Assembly (NCBI RefSeq): GCF_004343505.1
Contig: NZ_SLXU01000009.1
Span: forward strand, 1 to 64,000
Origin: Rhodovulum bhavnagarense
Lineage (GTDB): Bacteria > Pseudomonadota > Alphaproteobacteria > Rhodobacterales > Rhodobacteraceae
Direction of reading: 5' to 3'
Length of the DNA: 64,000 nucleotides
This document shows, piece after piece, positions 8,618-18,001 of the stretch (the stretch's first letter is position 1; each line of letters starts with the position of its first letter). A program made the position numbers and the translations under genes. The notes under the pieces are model-generated. The model was not told the origin of the DNA and searched no databases. It was given only the letters and a program-made list of their open reading frames with translations.

Positions 8618-9541
8618 TCAGCCCCGCCGGATCGGGTTGGACCAGGCCCGCCGTCCGGCCCGGTCGATCAGCGTGACGCGCAGCCACGGGCTGCGGGCCA
8701 CCCGCCCCAGCGCGATCTCTGCCCGGGTCAGGCTTTCGCCATGCAGCGCCTGCGCGGCGGAACCCGCGCCTTGCACGATCACGCTGGCCACGGCCGAGCT
8801 TTCGACCTGGATGGTGTCGCCCACAATCCGCAGGTCGTGGAAGGCCGGTCCCTGGGTGGCGTAGAACGCGCCGTCCTTCAGCGCCGCCAGCAACGCCTCG
8901 GGCGTGTTTTCGGCGGCCTTGACCATGACCCAGCCGCCGAAGAAATCCGGCTCGGTGAAATGGGCGTCATCGGTGGCCACCAGCGTCAGGTCGCGCCCCT
9001 CGGACAGCAGCAGGTCCAGCGTATGGAACCCGTCCGCGCGGTCCGCTCCGGTGGCGCAGCCGTGGTTGTAGACCTCGACCGCGTGGGCGGCCTGCAGGCT
9101 GCGCGCATCGGCCAGCGTCAGGCCGGACCATTGCGGATGGGCGATGGCGACAAAGGCCCCGGCCGCGCGCGCCCGTGCCGCGATCTCGGGGCCGGTTTCC
9201 TGCCCCTCGACAGGGTGAAAGCCCGGCGCATTGGCCGGGGCGAAATCGGCGGGCAGACCGACGGCCAGGATGTGCCACAGCTCGCCATTCTCCATCGCGC
9301 CGGAATGCAACTCGGCCCCGAGGATCGTGGTGAAGCCGTCACCGCGATAAGGCAGGGTATCGGCAATGGGATAGCCGTATTCGCCGACGAAATGATCCGT
9401 CAGCGCGATGAAGTCATAACCTTCCGCGCGATAGCGGCGGCAGACCTCGGCCGGGTCCAGCGCGCCGTCGGACAGGGTGGAATGGGTGTGCAGATTGCCC
9501 CGGAAGAACCGGCCGGGGCGGGCAAAGGCGGTGGGCTGCAT
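8618..9541 (-). CDS. PHP-domain metal-dependent phosphoesterase
   Basis: This 307-aa protein shows the PHP metal-ligand motifs in order: NLHTHSTLSDG at residues 15-25, ALTDHF, GAELHSG, AIAHPQW and TDDAHF. This is the trinuclear-metal phosphoesterase fold of the CehA/HisJ/PolX group. A C-terminal beta-rich region follows. ATG 9541 has GGAG upstream and lies 16 bases after phnX, so it is the last gene of the dpp-phnWX operon. It could cleave an ester or cyclic phosphate/phosphonate taken up by the operon's importer (inference). No signal peptide is seen, so it acts in the cytoplasm. Confidence 0.85.
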   Translation of the reverse strand: MQPTAFARPGRFFRGNLHTHSTLSDGALDPAEVCRRYRAEGYDFIALTDHFVGEYGYPIADTLPYRGDGFTTILGAELHSGAMENGELWHILAVGLPADFAPANAPGFHPVEGQETGPEIAARARAAGAFVAIAHPQWSGLTLADARSLQAAHAVEVYNHGCATGADRADGFHTLDLLLSEGRDLTLVATDDAHFTEPDFFGGWVMVKAAENTPEALLAALKDGAFYATQGPAFHDLRIVGDTIQVESSAVASVIVQGAGSAAQALHGESLTRAEIALGRVARSPWLRVTLIDRAGRRAWSNPIRRG

Positions 9542-9557
9542 CTGTTTCTCCGTGAGG

Positions 9558-10340
9558 TTATTCGGCGTCCAGCCGGTCGATCAGGGCGGGCAGGTCAGCC
9601 ACCGTGTCGATCACATGGTCGGCGCCCGCGGCGCGCAGGATTTCCGTGGCCTTTGCCCGCAGCGCGTCGACCTCTTCCGCGGACATCGCCGCCAGCTCCT
9701 GTGGCGTCTTGCCGACCGCGTTGCCCGACAGCGCAACGCCCACGGTGACGCAGCCCGCCGCCACACCCTCGGCAATGCCGGGCGCGGTGTCGTCGACCTT
9801 CAGCACCGCGTGCGGCGGGTAGGCCACCAGATCGACGAAACACTGATACATGCCCAGCGGCCCCGGCCGCCCCTCGGGCAGGTCGTCGGCGCAGACCAGG
9901 TTATCGGGCGCATAGCCCTGTTCGGCGGCCCTGGGCAGCACGCGTTCCATGATCGAGCGGGTATAGCCGGTGGTCGAGCCGATCTTCATCCCCCGGGCGC
10001 GAAGGTTCTCCACCATCTCGACCGTGCCGGGGACCAGCTTGGCGTAATCGGCCACGACCTCTTCGTTCATCGGCACGAAGACCTTGTAGACCTTGTCGAC
10101 ATCGGCATCGGTAGGCGCGGCGCCGTATTTCGCCGCCCATTGCGCGGCAATCGCGGGCATGTCCATCATCGCCCGAATATGGTCCCATTTCGCGCTGCCC
10201 ATGGGGGCGCGGGCCTGGGCGATCGTGGCCTCGATCCCGAATTCCGCAAAGGCCTTCACGAACACGCCCATGGGCGCGAAAGAGCCAAAGTCAATCGTCG
10301 TGCCTGCCCAGTCAAAGACAGCGGCCTTGAATTTGCTCAT
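9558..10340 (-). CDS. phnX: phosphonoacetaldehyde hydrolase
   Basis: The 260-aa HAD-superfamily enzyme cleaves phosphonoacetaldehyde to acetaldehyde and phosphate. Visible motifs are the nucleophile Asp in FDWAGTTIDFG, the Schiff-base lysine segment MGSAKWDHIRAM that defines PhnX within the HAD family, the STTGYTRS loop and the acidic KVDDTAPGI motif. The start at 10340 (MSKFKAAVFDW) has AGGA-type sequence just upstream. It begins 11 bases after phnW, so both steps of the phosphonatase pathway are co-expressed. Confidence 0.97.
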   Translation of the reverse strand: MSKFKAAVFDWAGTTIDFGSFAPMGVFVKAFAEFGIEATIAQARAPMGSAKWDHIRAMMDMPAIAAQWAAKYGAAPTDADVDKVYKVFVPMNEEVVADYAKLVPGTVEMVENLRARGMKIGSTTGYTRSIMERVLPRAAEQGYAPDNLVCADDLPEGRPGPLGMYQCFVDLVAYPPHAVLKVDDTAPGIAEGVAAGCVTVGVALSGNAVGKTPQELAAMSAEEVDALRAKATEILRAAGADHVIDTVADLPALIDRLDAE

Positions 10341-10351
10341 TTTCCTGTTCC

Positions 10352-11536
10352 TCAACTTGCCAGTTTCGAACGTTCGTCCAATGCCGCCTGGGGCGGTGCC
10401 GCGCTTGTTACGCCCATTTCCGCCAGAACCTCCCCGGCGGCGGCCACCACGCGGCGCATCACATGCTCGTCCAGCTGGCCGATGCAGCCGATGCGGAAAC
10501 TGTCCACCACCGTCAGCTTGCCGGGGTAAAGGACGAAGCCCCGCGCCTTCATCGCGTCATAGAAGGTCGGGAAGTCGAAGGCCGGATCGGCAGGGCAAAA
10601 GAAGGTGATGATGATCGGCGACAGCCAGCGGTCTGCCAGCAGCGTCTCGAAGCCGAGGTCGCGCATCCCCTGGACCAGCACGTCGCGATTGCGCACGTAG
10701 CGCGCGCCGCGCCCCGCGACGCCGCCCTCTTCGGCATGGGCGCGCAGGGCCTCGACAAAGGCGGCGACCACATGGGTGGGCGGCGTGAACCGCCACTGTC
10801 CGGTCTTTTCCATGTGCGCCCATTGCGCATGCACATCCAGCGAGAGCGAGGCGCTGTTGCCCCTGGCCGCCGCCAGCGCGGTCTTTTTCGCAAGCACGAA
10901 GCCGAAGCCCGGCACGCCCTCGATGCACTTGTTGGCGGAGGACACCATCGCATCGAACTGCAGGCGGGCGGGTTCCAGCGGGACCGCGCCAAAGGCCGAC
11001 ATGGAATCGATCAGCAACACCCGGCCCGCGGCGGCGACAGCGTCGGAAATCTCCTCGATCGGGTTCAGGATGCCCGAGGAAGTTTCGCAATGGACCGCCA
11101 CCACATGGGTGATCGCGGGGTCGCCCGCCAGGATCTGCGCCACCTCGGCCCCGCGTGGCGGCAGGTAATCGCCCTTGTCCAGAACCACGTGATCGCGCCC
11201 CAGATAGCGTAGGGTTTCGGCCGCGCGCAGCCCGTAGGCGCCATTGGCCAGCACCAGCGCCTTGCCATCGCGCGGGATGAAGCTGCCCAGCATCGCCTCG
11301 ACCGCGAAGCTGCCCGAGCCCTGCATCGGGACGCAGTCATAGGCCTCATGCCCCGCGCCCAGCAGCCCCACCAGCCGGGTGCGCATCTCGGCGGTCAGGG
11401 CGCGGAAATCGTCGTCCCAACTGCCCCAGTCGCGCAGCATCGCCTGTTTCACCTCATAGGCGGTGGTCAGCGGGCCGGGGGTCAACAGGTAGGGTTCGCC
11501 CAGCCGCGGGCCGGGCAGCGGATCGTGCGGTGCCAT
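10352..11536 (-). CDS. phnW: 2-aminoethylphosphonate-pyruvate transaminase
   Basis: The 394-aa class-V PLP aminotransferase moves the amino group of AEP to pyruvate, giving phosphonoacetaldehyde and alanine. It has the N-terminal LLTPGPLTTAYEVKQAML signature, a VHCETSSGILNP loop, the VLLIDSMSAFGAVPL PLP region and the catalytic lysine in SSANKCIEGVPGFGF. ATG 11536 is preceded by GGAAGAAAG. The gene lies between dppF (11 bases) and phnX (11 bases). No C-P lyase genes are seen, so AEP phosphorus release here depends on PhnX. Confidence 0.97.
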   Translation of the reverse strand: MAPHDPLPGPRLGEPYLLTPGPLTTAYEVKQAMLRDWGSWDDDFRALTAEMRTRLVGLLGAGHEAYDCVPMQGSGSFAVEAMLGSFIPRDGKALVLANGAYGLRAAETLRYLGRDHVVLDKGDYLPPRGAEVAQILAGDPAITHVVAVHCETSSGILNPIEEISDAVAAAGRVLLIDSMSAFGAVPLEPARLQFDAMVSSANKCIEGVPGFGFVLAKKTALAAARGNSASLSLDVHAQWAHMEKTGQWRFTPPTHVVAAFVEALRAHAEEGGVAGRGARYVRNRDVLVQGMRDLGFETLLADRWLSPIIITFFCPADPAFDFPTFYDAMKARGFVLYPGKLTVVDSFRIGCIGQLDEHVMRRVVAAAGEVLAEMGVTSAAPPQAALDERSKLAS

Positions 11537-11547
11537 CTTTCTTCCTT

Positions 11548-12651
11548 CTATTCGGCGGCCTTGGCCTGCGCGCGGGTGAAGTCGAACGCTTCGGCGAAAT
11601 GGCAGGCGACGTAATGGTCCGGCGCGATCTCGCGCCAGTCCGGTTCGCGCGCGGCGCATTCGGGCCGTGCATGGGGGCAGCGGGTGCGGAACCGGCACCC
11701 CGAGGGCGCGTCCAGCGGGTTGGGGATTTCCCCCTCCAGCTTGATCGGGTCGAAGGCCGCGTCCGGGTCGGCCTGCGGGATCGCGGATAACAGCGCGTGG
11801 GTGTAGGGGTGGCGCGGGGTGAAGAACAGCCGGTCGGTGGGGGCGTATTCCACGAACTTGCCGACATACATCACCGCGACCCGGTGGCTCATCTGCGCGA
11901 CCACGCTCAGATCATGGGCGATGAACAGGAAGGCCACGCCCATCTCGTCCTGCAGATCCTTCAGCAGGTTCACGATTTCCGCCTGGATCGACACGTCCAG
12001 CGCGGAAACGCTTTCGTCGCAGACCACGAAATCGGGGCGCGAGACCAGCGCGCGGGCGATGCAGATCCGCTGCCGCTGGCCACCGGAAAAGGCATGGGGG
12101 AACCGGCGCAGATGTTCGAGGTTCAGCTTGCAGCGCGCCGCGATCTCGCGAACCCTGGCGTCGATCTCGGCGCGGTTCTTCATCATGCCCGAGGCCACCA
12201 GCGGCTCGGCGATGATGTCGCGCACGGTCATGCGGGGGTTCAGGCTGGAATAGGGGTCCTGGAACACCAGGCTCATGCGCGACCGGAACAGCCGCAGTCG
12301 GTCCTGCGCCATGGAAGAAAGCTGCACCGGCCCCTCGGCGAAAATCATGTTCATATGGGTGCGAAAGCGGCGCAAATCCTCGCCCTCGGCATGGGCCACG
12401 TCCACGTCGCGGGTATGGGTGTGAAAGATCACCTCGCCGTCCGAGGGGTCGATTGCCCGCAGGATCGCGCGGCCCACTGTTGTCTTGCCCGAGCCGGATT
12501 CGCCCACCAGCCCGACGGTCTCGCCGCGCTTGATGTCGAAGCTGACATCGTCCACAGCGGCGAGTTCCCGTACCTCGGTGCGGAACAGCTTGCGGGTCGT
12601 CACGGGGAAGCGGACAGAAAGATTCCGGACTTCGATCAGCGTGTCGGTCAT
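11548..12651 (-). CDS. peptide-type ABC importer ATPase, DppF/OppF
   Basis: This 367-aa ATPase has Walker A GESGSGKT, Q-loop VFQDPYSSLNP, signature FSGGQRQR and Walker B FVVCDESVSALD. It ends with the oligopeptide-transporter C-terminal domain (LEGEIPNPLDAPSGCRF, with Cys-rich FRTRCPHARPEC). Between Walker A and the Q-loop there are about 45 extra residues (from VIFHTHTRD to MAQDRLRLF) that I do not expect in a standard DppF. It overlaps dppD by four bases. With DppD it powers the importer encoded upstream in the operon. Confidence 0.93.
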   Translation of the reverse strand: MTDTLIEVRNLSVRFPVTTRKLFRTEVRELAAVDDVSFDIKRGETVGLVGESGSGKTTVGRAILRAIDPSDGEVIFHTHTRDVDVAHAEGEDLRRFRTHMNMIFAEGPVQLSSMAQDRLRLFRSRMSLVFQDPYSSLNPRMTVRDIIAEPLVASGMMKNRAEIDARVREIAARCKLNLEHLRRFPHAFSGGQRQRICIARALVSRPDFVVCDESVSALDVSIQAEIVNLLKDLQDEMGVAFLFIAHDLSVVAQMSHRVAVMYVGKFVEYAPTDRLFFTPRHPYTHALLSAIPQADPDAAFDPIKLEGEIPNPLDAPSGCRFRTRCPHARPECAAREPDWREIAPDHYVACHFAEAFDFTRAQAKAAE

Positions 12652-13658
12652 GCCGCGCTCCTTCCCGCCTCGTCATGCAGCCAGCAGCGGACCGCGCGGC
12701 CCGGTTCAGGTGCGATTTCGCGCGGGGTGCGCGCGCTGCAAAGCCCGGCGATGGCATGCACGCAGCGCGTGTGAAACGGGCAGCCGGTGGGCCGCTCGGT
12801 CGGGCTGGGAATGTCGCCCGGCACCGGGGTCATCCGCGCGTTCAGCCGGTCGAGGCTGGGGATCGCAGCCAGCAGCCCCTGGGTATAGGGGTGCTTGGGG
12901 TCGCGGATGACCTCGGCCGTGGGGCCGCGTTCGACGATGGTGCCCAGATACATCACGGCCACGTCCTGCGCGATCTGCGCGATCACGCCCAGATCGTGGG
13001 TGATGAAGATCATCCCCATCCCCAGGTCACGCTGCAATTCGCGCATCAGGTCCAGCACCTGCGCCTGGATCGTCACGTCCAGCGCGGTGGTGGGTTCGTC
13101 CGCGATCAGCAGCGCGGGGCCGGCCGACAGGGCCAGCGCGATCATCGCGCGCTGGCGCATCCCGCCCGACATTTCGTGCGGATACTGGTCGATGCGGGTG
13201 GCGGGGTCCGACAGACCCACACGCTCCAGCATCGCGATGGCGATCTCGCGGGCCTGTCGCTTGTTGGGTTCCCGGTGCAGCCGGATCGCCTCGATCATCT
13301 GGTTGCCGATCGTGTAGACCGGGCTGAAACTGGCCATCGGTTCCTGGAAGATCATGCCGATCTCGCCCCCGCGCAGGCGGCGGATGGCGCGCGAGCGCGG
13401 GTCGAGCTTCTCGACCTCGACCCGCTGGCCGTCCTTGGCGGTGTAGTGCATCCGCGTGTCCGGTGCGATCACCGCGCTGCCGGGCAGAAGCCGCATCACC
13501 GCCTTGGTGGACACCGACTTGCCCGAGCCGGATTCGCCCACCAAGCCCAGTGTCCGGCCCTTCTGGACCGAGAAACTGACATCCTGCACCGGGGTGATCA
13601 GCCCCTCGTCGGTGCGAAAGGAAATCGTCAGGTTTTCGACGGTCAGCAGATCGCCCAT
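12648..13658 (-). CDS. peptide-type ABC importer ATPase, DppD/OppD
   Basis: The 336-aa protein starts with MGDLLTVENLTISF and shows Walker A GESGSGKS, Q-loop MIFQEPMASF, signature MSGGMRQR and Walker B LLIADEPTTALD. Its C-terminal GDIPSPTERPTGCPF segment is typical of the family. Its start overlaps the stop of dppC and its stop overlaps the start of dppF, both as ATGA. It forms the ATPase pair with DppF. Confidence 0.95.
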   Translation of the reverse strand: MGDLLTVENLTISFRTDEGLITPVQDVSFSVQKGRTLGLVGESGSGKSVSTKAVMRLLPGSAVIAPDTRMHYTAKDGQRVEVEKLDPRSRAIRRLRGGEIGMIFQEPMASFSPVYTIGNQMIEAIRLHREPNKRQAREIAIAMLERVGLSDPATRIDQYPHEMSGGMRQRAMIALALSAGPALLIADEPTTALDVTIQAQVLDLMRELQRDLGMGMIFITHDLGVIAQIAQDVAVMYLGTIVERGPTAEVIRDPKHPYTQGLLAAIPSLDRLNARMTPVPGDIPSPTERPTGCPFHTRCVHAIAGLCSARTPREIAPEPGRAVRCWLHDEAGRSAA

Positions 13659-14791
13659 CACCGCGCCTCCGAATAGGGGTCGGCCGCGTCGCGCAGCCCG
13701 TCGCCGATCACCGTAAAGGCCAGCACCGCCACCACCACGAAGCCCGCGGGGATGAACAGCCACGGCGTCTGCTCGATCACCCGCACCGATTGCGCCTGTT
13801 GCAGCATCACGCCCCAGGAGACCGAGGGCGGGCGCAGGCCCAGCCCGACAAAGGACAGCGCGGTTTCGGACAGGATCATGTAGGGAAATGAGATCACCAG
13901 ATCGACGATGATGAAGCTGGTAAAGCTGGGCAGCATGTGCTGGCCGATGATCCGCGAGGGCCGCGCCCCGGCCAGGCGGGCGGCGACCACGTAATCCTCG
14001 TTCCGGATGGACAACAGCTGGCTGCGGATGCGGCGGGCCAGCGTCGGCCAGCCGAACAGGCCCAGGATCAGGGTCATCGCGAAATAGACCTGCGTGGTGG
14101 ACCATTCGGGTGGCATCGCGGCCGCGAGCCCCATGTAAAGCGGGATGATCGGCACGACGCGGACAACCTCTGTCACGCGCTGGATACCTCCGTCCACCCG
14201 GCCGCCCGCATAGCCCGCCGTGCCCCCGATGATCAGCGCCAGCACGAAAGAGATCAGCACCCCCATCACCCCGATGGAAAGCGAGGTGCGCGTGGCGTAG
14301 ATCGTGCGCGAGAACACGTCGCGCCCCAGGTCGTCGGTGCCCCAGAGATGCAGCCGCGCCTTGTCGTGGTCGAGGCCGAAGAGGTGGATGTCGGTCGGGA
14401 TCACGCCGAACAGCCGAACCTGTTCGCCGCGCGCCAGAAAGCTGACATAGACCCGCGTTTCGGGGTCGGGCACGGAAATGGCGCGCAGGGTGATCGGATC
14501 GCGTTCCGTCTTGATGCCGTGGACGAAGGGGCGGATCGAACAGCCCTGCCGGTCGCAGAACATCGGCAGTTGCGGCGGCCCGTCAAGATAGGAGGCGTTG
14601 CGCGAGGTCGGCCCATAGGGCGCGACGACCTCGGCAAAGACGCCCATCAGGGCCATGATCCCCAGGATGGTGGCCGCGACCATGGCCGCACGGTGACGGC
14701 GGAAGCGCCACCAGATCAGCGTCCATTGCGAGGCCGAGTAATAGCGCAGGCGCTGCGCCTCGTCGCGGTCGGGTTTCGCGGTGTCGGTCAT
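13658..14791 (-). CDS. peptide-type ABC permease, DppC/OppC
   Basis: The 377-aa permease has a first membrane segment near residue 35 and then a long periplasmic loop of about 110 residues with two cysteines in FCDRQGCSI. The GTDDLGRDVFSRTIYATRTSL motif leads into the transmembrane domain. The EAA-type loop is AARLAGARPSRIIGQHMLP. It begins four bases after the dppB stop. The long loop between the first and later membrane segments is usual for OppC/DppC proteins but is on the large side here. Confidence 0.94.
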   Translation of the reverse strand: MTDTAKPDRDEAQRLRYYSASQWTLIWWRFRRHRAAMVAATILGIMALMGVFAEVVAPYGPTSRNASYLDGPPQLPMFCDRQGCSIRPFVHGIKTERDPITLRAISVPDPETRVYVSFLARGEQVRLFGVIPTDIHLFGLDHDKARLHLWGTDDLGRDVFSRTIYATRTSLSIGVMGVLISFVLALIIGGTAGYAGGRVDGGIQRVTEVVRVVPIIPLYMGLAAAMPPEWSTTQVYFAMTLILGLFGWPTLARRIRSQLLSIRNEDYVVAARLAGARPSRIIGQHMLPSFTSFIIVDLVISFPYMILSETALSFVGLGLRPPSVSWGVMLQQAQSVRVIEQTPWLFIPAGFVVVAVLAFTVIGDGLRDAADPYSEAR

Positions 14792-14795
14792 CGCG

Positions 14796-15788
14796 TCAGC
14801 CCCCCAGCTTGATGCGCGGGTCCAGCCACGCCAGCAGGATGTCGGAGATGAAATTCATGAAGACGATCATGAAGGTGAGCAGCAGCAGGATCGCGCCGGC
14901 CACATACATGTCGAGGTCCAGATAGGCCCGCAGCAGCAGCTCGCCCAGCTCGGTCAGGCCCAGGACCACAGCCACGATGGGCAGTTCGGAAAAGATGCGG
15001 TTCACGTCGAACCCGATGGTGGAGACCACCGGGTTGATCGCGAGGCGTGCCGGATACTTGATCAGGAGCTTTGTCTCCGGCACGCCCCGCGCCCGGGCCG
15101 CCGTGACCGAGAGCTTGTTCAACTCATCGGACATGGTGGCGCGAACCGTTTGCAACTGGTAGGCGACCGCCGACCACGCCAGGACGATGGCGGGCAGCCA
15201 GAGATGCGCGATCAGGTCGCCGGCCTTGGCCAGCGACCAGGGCGCGTCCTTCATCTCGGCCGAGAACAGCCCGCCGATATCGGCGTTGAACCAGCGGTTG
15301 GCGAAATAGAGCAGGATCAGCGCCAGCAGGAAGTTGGGCAGCGCAAGGCCGAGATAGGAAAAGGTGGTCAGCCCGTAATCGGCGAAAGAGGCCCGTTTTA
15401 CGGCCGCGTAGATGCCGATGGGGATCGACACCAGATAGGTGATGATCAGCGTGCCGAACAGGATCGCCGTGGTCAGCAGCGCCTTGTCCCCGATCACCTT
15501 GGTCACCGAGGTTTCAAACGCAAACGCCTGTCCGAAATCGCCATGCAGGACGATGTTCCCGATCCAGTCGAAATACCGCAGCAGCATCGGCTTATCGAGG
15601 CCCAGCTCGACCCGGATCGCCTGGATGTCGGCCTCTGTCACCGACACGCCGGTGCCGGAATACTTGCGGAAGGCGTAGCGGTCGGCATAGTCGCCGGGTG
15701 GCAGTTCCATGATGATGAAGACCATCAGCGACACCAGAAGCATCGTGACGATCATTCCGACGAAGCGTTCGGCGGTGAACCGCAGCAT
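14796..15788 (-). CDS. peptide-type ABC permease, DppB/OppB
   Basis: This 330-aa integral membrane protein has an N-terminal segment FVGMIVTMLLVSLMVFIIM and the DppB/OppB permease domain, with the EAA-like loop TAARARGVPETKLLIKYPAR. It is separated from the binding-protein gene by 89 bases that include a strong stem-loop, and from dppC by four bases. It forms the translocation pore with DppC. Confidence 0.94.
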   Translation of the reverse strand: MLRFTAERFVGMIVTMLLVSLMVFIIMELPPGDYADRYAFRKYSGTGVSVTEADIQAIRVELGLDKPMLLRYFDWIGNIVLHGDFGQAFAFETSVTKVIGDKALLTTAILFGTLIITYLVSIPIGIYAAVKRASFADYGLTTFSYLGLALPNFLLALILLYFANRWFNADIGGLFSAEMKDAPWSLAKAGDLIAHLWLPAIVLAWSAVAYQLQTVRATMSDELNKLSVTAARARGVPETKLLIKYPARLAINPVVSTIGFDVNRIFSELPIVAVVLGLTELGELLLRAYLDLDMYVAGAILLLLTFMIVFMNFISDILLAWLDPRIKLGG

Positions 15789-15828
15789 GGGCCTTGTCCT
15801 TGCACGATCGCATGGGGTGGGGTGTGGC

Positions 15829-15848
15829 CCGGGCGCGCGAGCGCCCGG
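15829..15848 (-). promoter_or_regulatory. intercistronic stem-loop between dppA and dppB
   Basis: CCGGGCGC at 15829-15836 pairs with GCGCCCGG at 15841-15848 around a GCGA tetraloop of GNRA type. On the minus-strand transcript it lies 30 bases after the binding-protein stop. It probably sets a higher level of dppA message than of the membrane genes, as in many binding-protein operons. Confidence 0.65.
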
Positions 15849-15877
15849 AGCCTTGCGTCAGATACGCGGGGGTGCGC

Positions 15878-17923
15878 TTACTGCTCCAGCCACCACTGCT
15901 GCGGGCGGTAGGGGTAGGTCCAGTAGTAGTCGTAGGCCTTGGCCGTCAGCGCCGGCACGTTCTTCAGCGCGTTGGCATAGACATACGGTTCGGGGATCTC
16001 GGACACGACGCCGATCTTGATCATGTTGTCGAGATGGATCTTCATCATCTCGGCACCCAGGGCGTTGCTTTCGTCGGTGCCCAGCGGATGCTTGATGAAA
16101 GCGCCCGCCACCTCGAAGAGGCGCTTGATATAGGCCGGGGGTTCCATGCCTTCGGCGCCGTCGGTCTCGATCCAGGTCGCCCAGTCGGCATGGCCCTTGG
16201 GGTTGAACGGATCGCCCGGGAACAGCGCGTCGGTCACGTCCTGGCTGATGTTCGGGCCGGACACGCCGTCGTTCTTCCAGGTCAGCACGTCGACCTCGTT
16301 GGCATTGGCGGCGGCGCGATACTCGTCCGAGGTGACCTCGCGTACGTCGACCTGAATACCCAGATCCGACCAGTAGCCTGCGGCCAATTCATGCAATTGG
16401 GACGCGGTGCCCTGGCTGGCAAAGGTGATGCGGATCGACAGCGGCTTGCCGTCGGGGCGGCGGCGGACGCCGTCACTGCCGCGGGCAAGACCCATCTCGT
16501 CCAGCAGGGCGTTGGCCCGCGCAGGATCGTATTCGGTGAAGTCGGTCAAATCCTCGGCCGACAGGAACGGTACCGTGACGTGTTCCGCCGCGGCCGTCTG
16601 CATCGGCTTGCCCTGGCCGAGATAGACGATCTCGTTGATCTCGTTACGATCCAGGCCCAGCGACAGCGCCTGGCTGAACCGCACATCCGAGAAGATCTCG
16701 CGCAGGACCGGGTCCTTGTGGGTCCGGTTGAAGCTGTAATAGGGCGACTGGCCCAGCGTCGGCGCCAACGCGACGGTGTAATCGCCCTTGCCCTCATTTT
16801 CCTTCAACAGGGGGAAGTCGTTCAGCTGCATCGCCTGCTGCTTCCAGGTGACCTCGCCATTCATGATGCGCAGGTTCACGACCTCACGCTCGGGCACGTA
16901 TTCCTCGTTGATCTCGGAAATGTAGGGCAGCTGGTTGCCGGCCGTGTCCACCATGTGGAAATACGGGTTGGCGACCAGGTGGCGGCCCTCGGTATTCTCT
17001 TCGACGACGATATGCGATTCCAGCGTCGGCATGACCGCGGTGCCGATGGCGGCGACCTTGTCGGCATCCTTCATCAGCGGCGAGGGCACGTCCTTCCAGT
17101 CGGAATTGCCGTAGAAGAAGTTGACCGCCTCGGCCTCGTCGGCAAAGCCGTGCGCGGCGCGCAGCGCGGCGGCATCGGCGTTGTACTTGTCCAGGTAGCG
17201 GCCCAGGAAATGCTTGGGCAGGAAGGTCTGGCCATAGTCGATGGCCCAGCGGTTCAGCAGGTTCGGCTGCGCGACCGGGAGGGTGAAGGTGACGGTGGTC
17301 TCGTCGATGGCCTCGACGGTGGCGGGCTGGCCGTCGAACAGCCAGCGGCCCGGCGCCTTTTCGATGACGGCGGGGTTCATCAGCACGTCATTGTACCAGA
17401 ACGCCACATCCTCGGCGGTGAAGGGTGCACCGTCCGACCACTTGTGCCCCTGGCGCAGGGTGAAGGTCAGCTTGGTGAAATCGTCGTTCCATTCCCACGA
17501 CCGGGCGACGTTCGGAACGATGGTCTGCAGGTCGTCGGAGTAGCGCACCAGGTTGACGTGGCGCACCGACAGCAGGTCCGAGGTGCCCGACTCGGTGCCG
17601 CGTGACAGGCCGGTCAGGGTGCCACCATAGCTGCCGATGGCCGCATAGGGCGCCACGACCAGCGGCTCTTGCGGCAGGCGCTCGGACACGGGCGGCAATG
17701 CGCCATTGCCCAGGATCTCGCCGTTCAGCGCCGCGATCTCGGGGTTCTCGGCAAAGCCGAGGTCACAGGCGGCCTTGGCTTCGAACTCGGCCAGTTCGAA
17801 TTGCTGCGGATAATCGGGGCTGAGACCCTGAAGATCGGCGACGGTCACTGCGGGGCAGTTGGCCAGCGCCGGAAGCGTCAGCGCCAGTACGGCACCGCCG
17901 GACAGGAGGAGGGCTTTGGTCAT
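15878..17923 (-). CDS. peptide-type ABC substrate-binding protein
   Basis: This 681-aa family-5 solute-binding protein has a signal peptide (MTKALLLSGGAVLALTLPALA). Recognisable blocks are NVARSWEWNDDFTKLTFTLR, the KWSDGAPFTAEDVAFWYNDV motif and DVRFSQALSLGLDRNEI. It is longer than classical DppA/OppA (about 500-550 residues) and belongs to the long type found with opine- and peptide-like importers. Its genetic linkage to phnWX suggests an AEP-containing ligand, for example a phosphonopeptide or other conjugate (inference). It is the first gene after lysR and has a possible LysR site about 80 bases upstream. Confidence 0.93.
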   Translation of the reverse strand: MTKALLLSGGAVLALTLPALANCPAVTVADLQGLSPDYPQQFELAEFEAKAACDLGFAENPEIAALNGEILGNGALPPVSERLPQEPLVVAPYAAIGSYGGTLTGLSRGTESGTSDLLSVRHVNLVRYSDDLQTIVPNVARSWEWNDDFTKLTFTLRQGHKWSDGAPFTAEDVAFWYNDVLMNPAVIEKAPGRWLFDGQPATVEAIDETTVTFTLPVAQPNLLNRWAIDYGQTFLPKHFLGRYLDKYNADAAALRAAHGFADEAEAVNFFYGNSDWKDVPSPLMKDADKVAAIGTAVMPTLESHIVVEENTEGRHLVANPYFHMVDTAGNQLPYISEINEEYVPEREVVNLRIMNGEVTWKQQAMQLNDFPLLKENEGKGDYTVALAPTLGQSPYYSFNRTHKDPVLREIFSDVRFSQALSLGLDRNEINEIVYLGQGKPMQTAAAEHVTVPFLSAEDLTDFTEYDPARANALLDEMGLARGSDGVRRRPDGKPLSIRITFASQGTASQLHELAAGYWSDLGIQVDVREVTSDEYRAAANANEVDVLTWKNDGVSGPNISQDVTDALFPGDPFNPKGHADWATWIETDGAEGMEPPAYIKRLFEVAGAFIKHPLGTDESNALGAEMMKIHLDNMIKIGVVSEIPEPYVYANALKNVPALTAKAYDYYWTYPYRPQQWWLEQ

Positions 17924-18001
17924 GGGGAAAGTCTCCGGTAAACGAAACGACCCCGGAGCTTTGGCGTGGCCATATGACGAACATGTAAAATGAGTGAGTA
18001 T

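Noticed and set aside
15794-17605. 603-codon plus-strand frame opposite dppA
   Set aside because: Antisense shadow of a clearly recognised binding protein.
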